Source of the DNA: an uncultured Peptostreptococcaceae bacterium
GTDB taxonomy: Bacteria; Bacillota; Clostridia; Tissierellales; Peptoniphilaceae
Assembly: GCA_945910665.1 (NCBI GenBank)
Contig: CAMDZK010000090.1
Coordinates: 1-5,596, forward strand
Length of the DNA: 5,596 bases
Reading direction: 5' to 3'
Part shown: piece after piece, positions 1 to 5,596 of the stretch
Numbering within the stretch: the stretch's first letter is position 1
How the letters are laid out: each line of letters starts with the position of its first letter
Position numbers and translations under genes: made by a program
The notes under the pieces: model-generated
Seen by the model: only the letters and a program-made list of their open reading frames with translations
What the model was told of the DNA's origin: nothing
Databases searched by the model: none

Positions 1-342
1 CATCCGCGGCGATTCATGATCTGTAAACATCAGATAAGGATAGGACTTATCATCCCGTAATAAAATATTGTAACGGGGTTTTTTATCTTTGATGAGATTA
101 GACTCTAGAACGAGCGCTTCTACTTCATTGTCGACGATGATGTATTCAAATCGGACAATATGCTGGACCATGGCAGCGACTTTTCTCGTGTGATTTCCTA
201 CATTCGTAAAATAGGAACGCACTCGTTTTTTGAGTGAGATTGCCTTGCCAACATAAATCACGTCATCATTCTGGTTGTACATTAAGTAAACACCAGGGGC
301 ATCGGGTAAGGCCCCTAGTGCTTCCCTGATTTCAGAATTCAA
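1..342 (-). CDS. uvrC: UvrC, excinuclease ABC subunit C, N-terminal part (gene continues beyond the left edge)
   Basis: UvrC is the nuclease subunit of UvrABC nucleotide excision repair. It joins the UvrB-DNA complex at a lesion and cuts on both sides; the N-terminal GIY-YIG domain makes the 3' cut. The 114 visible codons contain that domain: PGVY at 16-19, IYVGKA at 29-34, catalytic-type Arg40 in LKKRVRSYF, Glu80 in LVLESNLIK (family metal ligand) and Asn92 in PRYNILLRDDKSYP, the last being very typical of UvrC. The UvrB-binding and C-terminal nuclease/HhH parts lie outside the window. The start is TTG at 342-340: an in-frame TAA at 360-358 leaves only five codons between, none a possible start, and a GAGG lies 8 nt upstream. 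TTG overlaps the TGA of the upstream peptidase gene (TTGA), suggesting translational coupling in one transcript. No frameshift is seen. Confidence 0.95.
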   Translation of the reverse strand, partial: MNSEIREALGALPDAPGVYLMYNQNDDVIYVGKAISLKKRVRSYFTNVGNHTRKVAAMVQHIVRFEYIIVDNEVEALVLESNLIKDKKPRYNILLRDDKSYPYLMFTDHESPRM

Positions 343-2090
343 GCGATTGGCCTCGTTTTACGATGGAGAAATGCACGCACTTCTTCTGTCAATTCATCCG
401 CTAAAGATTCATATACAAAGGCGTTATACTCGTTGAGCCATTGAATTTCTGCTTGCGTTAACCATTGTGCGTCCACTGGATCCGTATCGATGTAGCAAAT
501 GGTAATGGGAGAAAATCCTAAGAATCTCCCAAATTCATTCTCTACCCTTTCTTCTACAACAGCCAAGTTTTCTATGCGGACGCCATGTTTTCCTGCACGG
601 TAAATTCCTGGCTCAATGGAGAGAATTTGCCCTGTTTCAATTGCTTCTGCGCGATACACTGGGCTGATACTCATAGGGCCTTCGTGGACAGAAAGTCGAT
701 ATCCGACACCGTGCCCTGTCCCGTGTTTAAAGTCAATTCCCTCTTTCCACAGGGGATAGCGACAAAATCCGTCGAGAACTATGCCTTTTGTCCCTTCCAA
801 AAATTGCGCTGTCGATAGAGCAATATGGGCTTTTAACGTATAGGTATAATCTTTTTTCTCTTCTTCTCTAAGTGTTCCCATTGCAACCGTGCGAGTGATA
901 TCCGTCGTTCCTACATCATATTGACGACCGCTATCCAATAGAAGTAAACTTTCTTTTTCTAAGGTCTTTGCCGTTTCTTGATGAGCATGATAATGGACAA
1001 TCGCTCCATTTTCTTTGTATCCGGCAATCGTTCCAAAGCTTTCTTCGATAAAGCCCTTTTGTTCTTGGCGGAATTGGAGAAGTTTTGTGCCAATTTCGTA
1101 TTCCGTATGTCCAGCGCCTTCTTTTTCGAGCCAGTAAAAGAAGTTTGTGAGAGCGAGTCCATCAGCATGATGGGCCAATTTCATATGGCGAATTTCCGCT
1201 TCATTTTTTCTCGCTTTGAAAAATTCTGACGGATTGCGTTCCAAAAGAACGTCATTGTTTTCTCTAAAAATTTGAACCATCCGTGCATTGCTGCGGTTTT
1301 CGTCCAATAGTACTTTTTGATCTTTAATTTTCTCCGCAAAAGTGTACACCGTTTCGTATGGATGAACGCTTATATTGGCTTTTTCTAAAACTGCACTAAG
1401 TCCATCGCCTATTTTTTTTGTATCCACAAATAACATGGATGCAGACTGATCGACCCATAGATAAGCATAAAATACAGGTGTGTTTGCAACATCGCTTCCT
1501 CTAGCATTTAATAACCAAGCAATGTCTTCGCTTGCTCCAATCATAGAGCCATCGATTTTTTTTTCTTCCAAAGTCTTTCGCAAGCGGTCGATTTTTTCTT
1601 GTACACTTGCACCAGCATTTTCGTCATCAAGAACAATGAGTTCTCCTCCAGGAATCGGTGGAAATTCACCCCATAGTGCATCAGAATCTAAATCGCCTGT
1701 CAACGTGCGTGGTGCAATACCCTTTTCTATCGTTTTGTATTCTCCAAAACTCATGCGTCCTGCATCAACGGCTATGGTTGCATCCTCAGGAAGTTCCTTT
1801 AGTGCATCGAGCATCTTTTTTGTTCCAGGAAGATTCGTAATGTAAAGGTCAATTCCAGTTCCTTCTAATTCCTGCGCTCCTTGGAGTTCATAGCGGCCAT
1901 CGGTCCATAGACCTGCTTGTGTATCCATGACGACCAATGTACCGGCCGATCCTGTAAATCCAGAAAGAGCGCGTCTGATTTGATAACGGTCCGCTGGAAC
2001 TTCATTTTGATGGGGATCTGCAGTCGGAATAATGACGGCATCCCAGTTTTTATTTTTTAAATAGTCACGAATTGCGTTGAGTGTTTTCAT
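339..2090 (-). CDS. Xaa-Pro aminopeptidase (aminopeptidase P), M24B family, three-domain form
   Basis: A cytoplasmic dinuclear-metal peptidase that removes an N-terminal residue preceding proline. The 583 residues fit the long form resembling eukaryotic XPNPEP1 rather than the roughly 440-residue E. coli PepP: creatinase-like N domain about 1-130, a second such domain about 150-300, catalytic pita-bread domain about 305-520, and a C-terminal extension about 525-583 containing WLNEYN. All five metal ligands are present: Asp386 (LLDSG), Asp397 (TTDITR), His460 (HGTGHGVG), Glu493 (SIEPG) and Glu507 (RIEN), with the additional active-site histidines His366 (VHYHA), His456 and His469 (VHEGP). The start at 2090 is chosen because GAGGAGG precedes it by 5 nt. 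The frame is open to an ATG at 2144, but that lies upstream of the -10 element. No signal peptide is visible. It leads a probable operon with uvrC. The family is certain; the exact peptide preference is inferred. Confidence 0.95.
   Translation of the reverse strand: MKTLNAIRDYLKNKNWDAVIIPTADPHQNEVPADRYQIRRALSGFTGSAGTLVVMDTQAGLWTDGRYELQGAQELEGTGIDLYITNLPGTKKMLDALKELPEDATIAVDAGRMSFGEYKTIEKGIAPRTLTGDLDSDALWGEFPPIPGGELIVLDDENAGASVQEKIDRLRKTLEEKKIDGSMIGASEDIAWLLNARGSDVANTPVFYAYLWVDQSASMLFVDTKKIGDGLSAVLEKANISVHPYETVYTFAEKIKDQKVLLDENRSNARMVQIFRENNDVLLERNPSEFFKARKNEAEIRHMKLAHHADGLALTNFFYWLEKEGAGHTEYEIGTKLLQFRQEQKGFIEESFGTIAGYKENGAIVHYHAHQETAKTLEKESLLLLDSGRQYDVGTTDITRTVAMGTLREEEKKDYTYTLKAHIALSTAQFLEGTKGIVLDGFCRYPLWKEGIDFKHGTGHGVGYRLSVHEGPMSISPVYRAEAIETGQILSIEPGIYRAGKHGVRIENLAVVEERVENEFGRFLGFSPITICYIDTDPVDAQWLTQAEIQWLNEYNAFVYESLADELTEEVRAFLHRKTRPIA
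351..354 (-). promoter_or_regulatory. Ribosome binding site of uvrC
   Basis: GAGG on the minus strand lies 8 nt before the TTG at 342 and inside the last codons of the peptidase gene. It supports the TTG start, which the upstream in-frame stop at 360-358 already forces. It is short compared with the AGGAGG sites of the other genes here, so uvrC initiation may rely partly on ribosomes finishing the peptidase frame (inference). Confidence 0.6.
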
Positions 2091-2095
2091 CGATA

Positions 2096-2102
2096 CCTCC
2101 TC
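2096..2102 (-). promoter_or_regulatory. Ribosome binding site of the aminopeptidase gene (decides its start)
   Basis: GAGGAGG on the minus strand, 5 nt before the ATG at 2090. It is near-perfect against the 16S anti-Shine-Dalgarno and is the reason for preferring MKTLNAIRDYL as the N terminus. The alternative ATG at 2144 lies upstream of the predicted transcription start. Confidence 0.85.
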
Positions 2103-2118
2103 ATACTTTCTATGTTTC

Positions 2119-2147
2119 ATTATACCATAACAAAAGAGGGCCATTTC
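2119..2147 (-). promoter_or_regulatory. Promoter of the aminopeptidase-uvrC unit (extended -10)
   Basis: The minus strand reads TGGTATAAT at 2127-2119, a perfect TATAAT with the TGn extension. The -35 position at 17-bp spacing (2147-2142) reads GAAATG, a poor match, so the extended -10 probably carries most of the recognition. Transcription would start near 2112, giving a leader of about 22 nt that contains the GAGGAGG. It faces away from the glmS promoter, whose -35 starts about 10 bp further along. Confidence 0.75.
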
Positions 2148-2156
2148 CCCTAGAAC

Positions 2157-2185
2157 TGTACAAGTTTGGCGGATTGTGGTACCAT
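2157..2185 (+). promoter_or_regulatory. Putative glmS promoter
   Basis: TGTACA at 2157-2162 (4 of 6 matches to the -35 consensus), a 17-bp spacer, and TACCAT at 2180-2185 preceded by TGG, an extended -10. The -10 overlaps the 8-bp palindrome TGGTACCA at 2177-2184. A start near 2192 would place about 22 nt ahead of the ribozyme cleavage site, agreeing with the short 5' cleavage fragment expected for glmS ribozymes. The position is well supported by context; the -10 itself is only a moderate match. Confidence 0.6.
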
Positions 2186-2212
2186 TGTTGGACGGAGAAA
2201 AAAAATGATTGA

Positions 2213-2350
2213 AGCGCCAGAACCCTATGGGTTGACGAGGAATGGAGTCATCGAAACCATCGGCGGATACTCCAGAGGTATCACAGCCTCAGGCACAGAC
2301 AAAAACGCGGTGTGAGCTGCGGAACAAAACTGTGTCCGTGATTCTCCGAA
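2213..2350 (+). ncRNA. glmS ribozyme-riboswitch (GlcN6P-activated self-cleaving leader)
   Basis: The RNA binds glucosamine-6-phosphate as a catalytic cofactor and cleaves itself, after which the downstream glmS mRNA is degraded (established for this class). Conserved blocks appear in order: AAGCGCCAGAAC at 2212-2223 with predicted cleavage between A2213 and G2214, GTTGACGAGG at 2231-2240, ATCGA at 2250-2254, and ATCGGCGGAT at 2259-2268. Helices that can be drawn: a very short P1 (2221-2225 with 2229-2233, 3-nt loop); CGCC 2215-2218 with GGCG 2262-2265 as a core pseudoknot; GGAGT 2244-2248 with ACTCC 2269-2273; P3 GAGG 2275-2278 with CCTC 2287-2290; P3.1 pseudoknot ATCAC 2280-2284 with GTGAT 2338-2342; P4 2292-2298 with 2330-2336, capped by hairpin 2306-2321 with a GTGA (GNRA) loop. 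It lies directly upstream of glmS, as expected. The outer boundaries are approximate. Confidence 0.96.
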
Positions 2351-2373
2351 TACAACCAAGGAGGTAATTTCAT

Positions 2374-4176
2374 ATGTGTGGAATTACAGGATCCATCGGA
2401 TCACAACAAGCAGCAAAAGCAATTTCTGAAGGGCTTGCCCTTCTCGAGTACCGCGGGTACGATTCTGCAGGCATGGCATTTGGTGATGAAAACGGACTGA
2501 AAGTCGTAAAACGTAAAGGACGACTGCAAAACGTAATCGATGCATTGACAGAAGATGACTACCATTATCATTTGGGCATTGGACATACGCGTTGGGCGAC
2601 ACACGGTGTACCAACAGAATTTAACGCCCATCCCCATGTGAATGAGAATAATACAATCGCCGTTGTTCACAATGGCATTATTGAAAACCACCAAGCACTC
2701 AGAGAAGAACTTTCCAATATAGGATATACATTTTATTCAGAAACTGATACGGAAGTTTTAGCAAAACTTTTAGATAACTACTACACTGGTGATGCAATCG
2801 ACGCCATTCGCAAAGTGGTAGAACGTGTGCGCGGTGCCTATGCATTGGGCATTCTCTTTGCAGGGGATAATACTCTCTACGCCGTTCGTCATGAAAGCCC
2901 TCTTTTAGTTGGGGTCCTCGACAATGGATATATGATTGCTAGTGATATCCCCGCACTCCTGCCCTATACGCGTAAAGTCATCTATCTGGAAAATGGAGAC
3001 CTTGTCAAATTAAAGGAAGATGAAATTACGATTTATGACGAGAGCGGACAGTCGATTCAACGGGAAGCAAAGCGCGTAGATTGGACATTAGAAGCTGCTT
3101 CTATGGAAGGTTTCCCTCACTTTATGCTCAAGGAAATTCACGAACAACCAAAAACGACCAAAGCAACCATCGATTCCTACTACGGACAAGATGGATTCCA
3201 TTTTGAAAGTCTCAAAACAGACCTTACAAAATATAAAAATATTTGGATTGTCGCCTGCGGCACTGCTTATCATGCAGGTCTGGTAGGAAAAACCATTCTC
3301 GAAAAACGACTCCGTATTCCTGTCATCAATCGCTTAGCGTCAGAATTTAAATATGAAAACCCACTCATTGACGAAGAAAGTTTATTAATTCTCGTGAGTC
3401 AATCGGGTGAAACGGCAGATACTCTTGCTGCACTCAAAGAAGGAAAGAATCGCGGTGCACACACTCTTGCCATTACCAATGTCGTTGGGTCTTCCATTGC
3501 AAGAGAAGCGGACAGCGTCATTTATACTCGTGCAGGACAAGAGATTTCTGTCGCCTCTACAAAAGCGTATACATCGCAACTTACGGTATTTGCTCTCCTC
3601 AGCCTTTATCTTCAATCGATGATCGAAGGAAAAGTTGATGAGAAGGCAATGGATTCTCTCCTAAACCTTTCTGTTAAGATGGACGCTATTTTAAGACAAG
3701 CGGAATCCATCGAAACGGTGGCTCAAATGTTTACAGAAGTTCAATCCGCTTTCTATTTAGGACGTTTGGCTGACTGGACAACGGCCATGGAAGGAGCGCT
3801 CAAGCTCAAAGAAATTACCTACGTTTACACGGAAGCTTTCGCAGCTGGTGAACTAAAGCACGGTCCTATCGCCTTAATTGAAGAAGGTACTCCAGTTGTC
3901 GCGATTGCAACCCAAGAGAGCGTTTTTGAAAAGATCCTCTCTAATATTGCGGAAGTAAAATCAAGAGGTGCTCGCGTCATCGGCATTGCCCGTGAAGATC
4001 ATCCTGAAATTGCTGAAATTTGTGAGCACACGATTATGATTCCAACGACAGAAGAAGACTTCTTCCCTCTTCTTGCCGTCATTCCAACGCAATTGCTCGC
4101 CTACTATACGGCGGTTGCGAAAGGATTGAATGTAGATAAACCAAGAAATCTCGCAAAATCTGTTACTGTAGAATAA
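2374..4176 (+). CDS. glmS: Glutamine--fructose-6-phosphate aminotransferase (isomerizing), glucosamine-6-phosphate synthase
   Basis: Converts fructose-6-phosphate plus glutamine to glucosamine-6-phosphate plus glutamate, the first committed step to UDP-GlcNAc, peptidoglycan and other amino-sugar polymers. At 600 residues it matches Bacillus-type GlmS. Glutaminase domain, about 1-220: Cys2 nucleophile exposed after Met removal (MCGITG), YRGYDSAG 26-33, HTRWATHG 71-78, Asn100-Gly101 and Asp125. First SIS domain, about 285-430: CGTAYH 295-300 and SQSGETADT 342-350. Second SIS domain, about 455-590: LKLKE with Glu480, the catalytic-type Glu; KHGP with His496; and the C-terminal tail LAKSVTVE with Lys595, which forms Schiff base and ammonia-channel contacts in characterised homologues. 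AAGGAGG at 2358-2364 lies 9 nt before the ATG. It is controlled by the leader ribozyme, so its product GlcN6P represses its own mRNA. All key residues are intact. A compact terminator hairpin begins 8 nt after the stop. Confidence 0.98.
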   Translation: MCGITGSIGSQQAAKAISEGLALLEYRGYDSAGMAFGDENGLKVVKRKGRLQNVIDALTEDDYHYHLGIGHTRWATHGVPTEFNAHPHVNENNTIAVVHNGIIENHQALREELSNIGYTFYSETDTEVLAKLLDNYYTGDAIDAIRKVVERVRGAYALGILFAGDNTLYAVRHESPLLVGVLDNGYMIASDIPALLPYTRKVIYLENGDLVKLKEDEITIYDESGQSIQREAKRVDWTLEAASMEGFPHFMLKEIHEQPKTTKATIDSYYGQDGFHFESLKTDLTKYKNIWIVACGTAYHAGLVGKTILEKRLRIPVINRLASEFKYENPLIDEESLLILVSQSGETADTLAALKEGKNRGAHTLAITNVVGSSIAREADSVIYTRAGQEISVASTKAYTSQLTVFALLSLYLQSMIEGKVDEKAMDSLLNLSVKMDAILRQAESIETVAQMFTEVQSAFYLGRLADWTTAMEGALKLKEITYVYTEAFAAGELKHGPIALIEEGTPVVAIATQESVFEKILSNIAEVKSRGARVIGIAREDHPEIAEICEHTIMIPTTEEDFFPLLAVIPTQLLAYYTAVAKGLNVDKPRNLAKSVTVE

Positions 4177-4183
4177 ACAAATG

Positions 4184-4204
4184 AGCTGGCCCTGATTGGG
4201 TCAG
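4184..4204 (+). repeat. 21-bp direct repeat, copy A (hairpin without a T-run)
   Basis: Identical over 21 bp to 4374-4394. It folds as GCTGGCCC (4185-4192), loop TGATT, GGGTCAG (4198-4204) plus T4205, a stem of about 8 pairs with G-T wobbles. It starts 8 nt after the glmS stop, where a terminator is expected, but is followed by GTGTCC instead of a T-run, so on its own it should terminate poorly. It may be half of an ancestral glmS terminator separated from its T-run (inference). Confidence 0.85.
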
Positions 4205-4373
4205 TGTCCAGATGCTGACGAAGGTCGGTCACAGGAGCTTCCTTGCGAGGCCATATCTTGCCGTGTAATTTTTTCTCACACGGTGCGAAGCATCCGTGCT
4301 CGGCCGTGAGCGGGCCGAGTAAGGAAGCTCCTGTTGACCTCCTCCACACTTATTGTGTTATTGACACTTACGT
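4205..4373. other. 169-bp structured intergenic segment between the direct repeats, function unknown
   Basis: GC-richer than the rest of the gap and dense in self-complementarity. The main feature is a long inverted repeat at 4227-4339. Inside it, CCGTGT 4261-4266 pairs with ACACGG 4278-4283, and CTCGGCC 4299-4305 pairs with GGCCGAG 4313-4319. Downstream of the main stem, ACAC 4346-4349 and GTGT 4355-4358 form a weak extra hairpin. No convincing coding frame was found: an open minus-strand frame through it runs into the 3' end of glmS and has no protein-like features. It may be a non-autonomous mobile repeat (MITE/REP-like), a structured 3' UTR or a small RNA. The sequence does not decide between these, and no known RNA family was recognised. 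Confidence 0.6.
4227..4339. repeat. Long imperfect inverted repeat (18/19-nt arms)
   Basis: The left arm 4227-4244 pairs with the right arm 4321-4339. Fourteen pairs are perfect (ACAGGAGCTTCCTT 4231-4244 with its complement at 4321-4334), then T4335 bulges, then GGTC 4227-4230 pairs with GACC 4336-4339. The 76 bases enclosed hold the two inner hairpins, so the RNA could fold as a branched structure on one long stem. At DNA level the arms could be terminal inverted repeats of a very small element, but no direct target duplication abuts them; flanking direct repeats occur only further out, at 4184 and 4374. Confidence 0.85.
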
Positions 4374-4394
4374 AGCTGGCCCTGATTGGGTCAG
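4374..4394 (+). repeat. 21-bp direct repeat, copy B (forms the stem of the terminator)
   Basis: Second copy of the 21-bp sequence at 4184-4204, with no mismatch and an offset of 190 bp. It differs from copy A in what follows: C4395 closes the stem with a proper G-C pair and T-run 4396-4400 comes next, so this copy retains terminator function. Confidence 0.85.
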
Positions 4395-4400
4395 CTTTTT
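4375..4400 (+). terminator. Rho-independent terminator downstream of glmS
   Basis: Stem GCTGGCCC (4375-4382), 5-nt loop TGATT, GGGTCAGC (4388-4395), 8 pairs with one G-T wobble, followed directly by TTTTT at 4396-4400. It is oriented to end plus-strand transcription from glmS about 200 bp after its stop and before the ychF promoter elements. The T-run is short, so some read-through is possible. On the minus strand there is no T-run, so it looks one-directional. Confidence 0.8.
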
Positions 4401-4430
4401 CATGGAATACTAGGGCTTTGCTCGTAAAAA

Positions 4431-4452
4431 TGGTACAATACTATGGTATAAA
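4431..4452 (+). promoter_or_regulatory. Putative tandem extended -10 elements for ychF
   Basis: TGGTACAAT at 4431-4439 and TGGTATAAA at 4444-4452 (read as TG, G, then hexamer) lie 13 bp apart, each with the TGn extension. Neither has a good -35 at 16-18 bp spacing. Starts would fall near 4446 or 4459, giving leaders of roughly 35-50 nt before ychF. They lie downstream of the terminator, consistent with ychF being its own transcription unit. Which one is used cannot be told from sequence. Confidence 0.55.
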
Positions 4453-4494
4453 ATAATAAATGAATATGATGAGTACCTTGTAAAGGAGTTATAG

Positions 4495-5589
4495 ATGAAA
4501 TTAGGAATAGTTGGTTTACCCAACGTTGGAAAAAGTACACTGTTTAATGCCATTACCCAAGCGGGGGCAGAATCTGCGAACTACCCCTTCTGCACCATTG
4601 ACCCAAATGTGGGTTTGGTCAATGTCCCCGATCACCGATTAAATGATTTGAAGGAATTATACGATTCAAAACGCATTGTCCCTGCAGTAATTGAATTTTA
4701 CGATATTGCGGGTCTGGTTCGTGGGGCAAGTAAAGGCGAAGGCCTGGGAAACCAGTTTTTATCCCATATTCGAGAAGTGGATGCAATCGTTGAAGTCATT
4801 CGATGTTTTGAAGACGAGAATATTGTCCATGTCGATGGTTCTGTCGACCCATTGCGCGATATTGAAACGATTCATATGGAACTGATTTTTTCCGATTTAG
4901 AAATGGTCGAACGCATCAACAACAAACTACAAAAGGCTGCACGCGCGGATAAGAGTTTACAAAAAGAGGCTGCTGTTTTAGAAAAAATTGAAAAGACTTT
5001 GGCTGAAGGAAAATCCGCACGAGAAGCCGGTTTAACACAGGATGAAAATCAACTACTAAAAGGCTATGGCATTTTAAGTAATAAACCGATTCTTTTCGCT
5101 TGTAACGTCTCTGAAGATGAAGTGGCAAACGACGGTGCTGATAATCCCCATGTCCAACAAGTACGTGAGTATGCGAAATCGATCGATGCAGAAGTTGTAG
5201 TTATCAGTGCGAAAATCGAAGAAGAAATTGCCACATTAGATGAAGAAGACAAAGAAATGTTCTTGGAAGAATTGGGACTCGAAAATTCAGGTCTCGATCG
5301 TCTCGTCGTAAAAAGTTACGATTTGTTAGGTCTCATGAGTTTTCTCACGGCAGGGCCACAAGAAATCCGCGCATGGACGATTAAAAAAGGAACCCCCGCT
5401 GTGGAAGCGGCCGGAAAAATTCACACGGACATTCAACGAGGATTTATTCGAGCGGAGACGATTTCCTATGATTTGCTCATGGAATCCGGTTCCATGGTGA
5501 AGGCAAAAGAAAAAGGATTGGTTCGTTTAGAAGGAAAAGAATATATTATGCAAGAAGGAGATGTCGTTCTCTTTCGTTTCAACGTTTAA
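4495..5589 (+). CDS. ychF: Redox-regulated ATPase YchF (Obg-family P-loop NTPase, OLA1-like)
   Basis: A universally conserved cytoplasmic P-loop protein that hydrolyses ATP in preference to GTP and associates with ribosomes, with roles in translation and oxidative-stress response in studied homologues. The 364 residues match the family length. Visible motifs: G1 GLPNVGKS 7-14 with the hydrophobic Leu8 typical of HAS-NTPases, PFCTI 31-35 in the G2 region, DIAGL 70-74 (G3), NVSE 204-207 as the NxxE that replaces NKxD and explains relaxed nucleotide choice, and SAK 238-240 (G5). A charged helical, probably coiled-coil insertion covers about 130-185. The TGS domain is about 281-364, with [21 protein letters not shown] and the classic C terminus [17 protein letters not shown] at 4482-4488 lies 6 nt before the ATG. 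The gene is complete and its stop is 7 bases from the window end. It is probably transcribed alone from the promoter elements just upstream. Confidence 0.98.
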   Translation: MKLGIVGLPNVGKSTLFNAITQAGAESANYPFCTIDPNVGLVNVPDHRLNDLKELYDSKRIVPAVIEFYDIAGLVRGASKGEGLGNQFLSHIREVDAIVEVIRCFEDENIVHVDGSVDPLRDIETIHMELIFSDLEMVERINNKLQKAARADKSLQKEAAVLEKIEKTLAEGKSAREAGLTQDENQLLKGYGILSNKPILFACNVSEDEVANDGADNPHVQQVREYAKSIDAEVVVISAKIEEEIATLDEEDKEMFLEELGLENSGLDRLVVKSYDLLGLMSFLTAGPQEIRAWTIKKGTPAVEAAGKIHTDIQRGFIRAETISYDLLMESGSMVKAKEKGLVRLEGKEYIMQEGDVVLFRFNV

Positions 5590-5596
5590 AAAGCTC

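Noticed and set aside
2091..2144. Longer 601-residue start for the aminopeptidase
   Set aside because: The extra 18 codons include the -10 box (2124-2119) and the GAGGAGG site, so they are promoter and leader, not coding sequence.
4245..4274. Weak stem GCGAG/CTTGC followed by a six-T run as an earlier terminator
   Set aside because: The stem has only five pairs including a wobble, and the T-run begins about 7 nt after it, so it does not look like an effective intrinsic terminator.
4279..4330. SRP-RNA-like words (AAGGAAGC and a GGTGCGAAGCATCC hairpin)
   Set aside because: The domain IV hairpin with its asymmetric loop and GGAA-type tetraloop cannot be assembled, and AAGGAAGC is one arm of the long inverted repeat.
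4104..4349. Open minus-strand frame of 81 codons across the glmS end and the structured gap
   Set aside because: It overlaps the 3' end of glmS antisense, its composition follows the GC-rich inverted repeat, and it has no recognisable domain. The purine-rich GGAGGAGG there lies inside the putative coding frame just after the start, so it cannot act as its ribosome binding site.
4361..4366. Perfect TTGACA -35 hexamer in the glmS-ychF gap
   Set aside because: At 17-bp spacing the -10 position (4384-4389) reads GATTGG, and the region is occupied by the terminator stem. No usable -10 follows, so it is probably chance.

Overview
The window looks like a chromosomal housekeeping segment from a low-to-mid GC Bacillota (Firmicute), probably a Clostridia-like lineage. 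The reasons are a complete glmS ribozyme upstream of glmS, strong AGGAGG-type ribosome binding sites, a TTG start codon, and protein sequences close to Firmicutes versions of UvrC, GlmS and YchF. The genus cannot be fixed from the sequence alone.

Layout. The minus strand carries a two-gene unit transcribed leftward. A three-domain M24 aminopeptidase P (start 2090, stop at 339) is followed by the first 114 codons of uvrC, whose TTG start overlaps the peptidase stop; uvrC runs off the left edge. The 283-bp divergent region 2091-2373 holds the peptidase promoter, a back-to-back glmS promoter, and a glmS ribozyme at about 2213-2350, with recognisable core, P3/P3.1 pseudoknot and P4. On the plus strand glmS (2374-4176) encodes the 600-residue glucosamine-6-phosphate synthase. 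The gap 4177-4494 holds two copies of a 21-bp hairpin sequence 190 bp apart, only the second followed by a T-run. Between them lies a 169-bp GC-rich segment built around a long inverted repeat. Tandem extended -10 elements then precede ychF (4495-5589), a complete HAS-type P-loop ATPase/GTPase with a TGS domain. Bases 5590-5596 hold nothing identifiable.

How the parts work together. glmS feeds amino-sugar synthesis for the cell envelope, and its ribozyme gives feedback control by GlcN6P. The peptidase (peptide turnover) and uvrC (nucleotide excision repair) appear co-transcribed without an obvious functional link. ychF is a separate translation/stress-associated gene.

The coding genes are ordinary. 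The least explained part is the glmS-ychF gap. Removing one hairpin copy plus the 169-bp insert would leave a normal compact terminator 8 nt after the glmS stop, so this looks like an insertion or duplication event within a terminator that carried in a structured element of unknown function.
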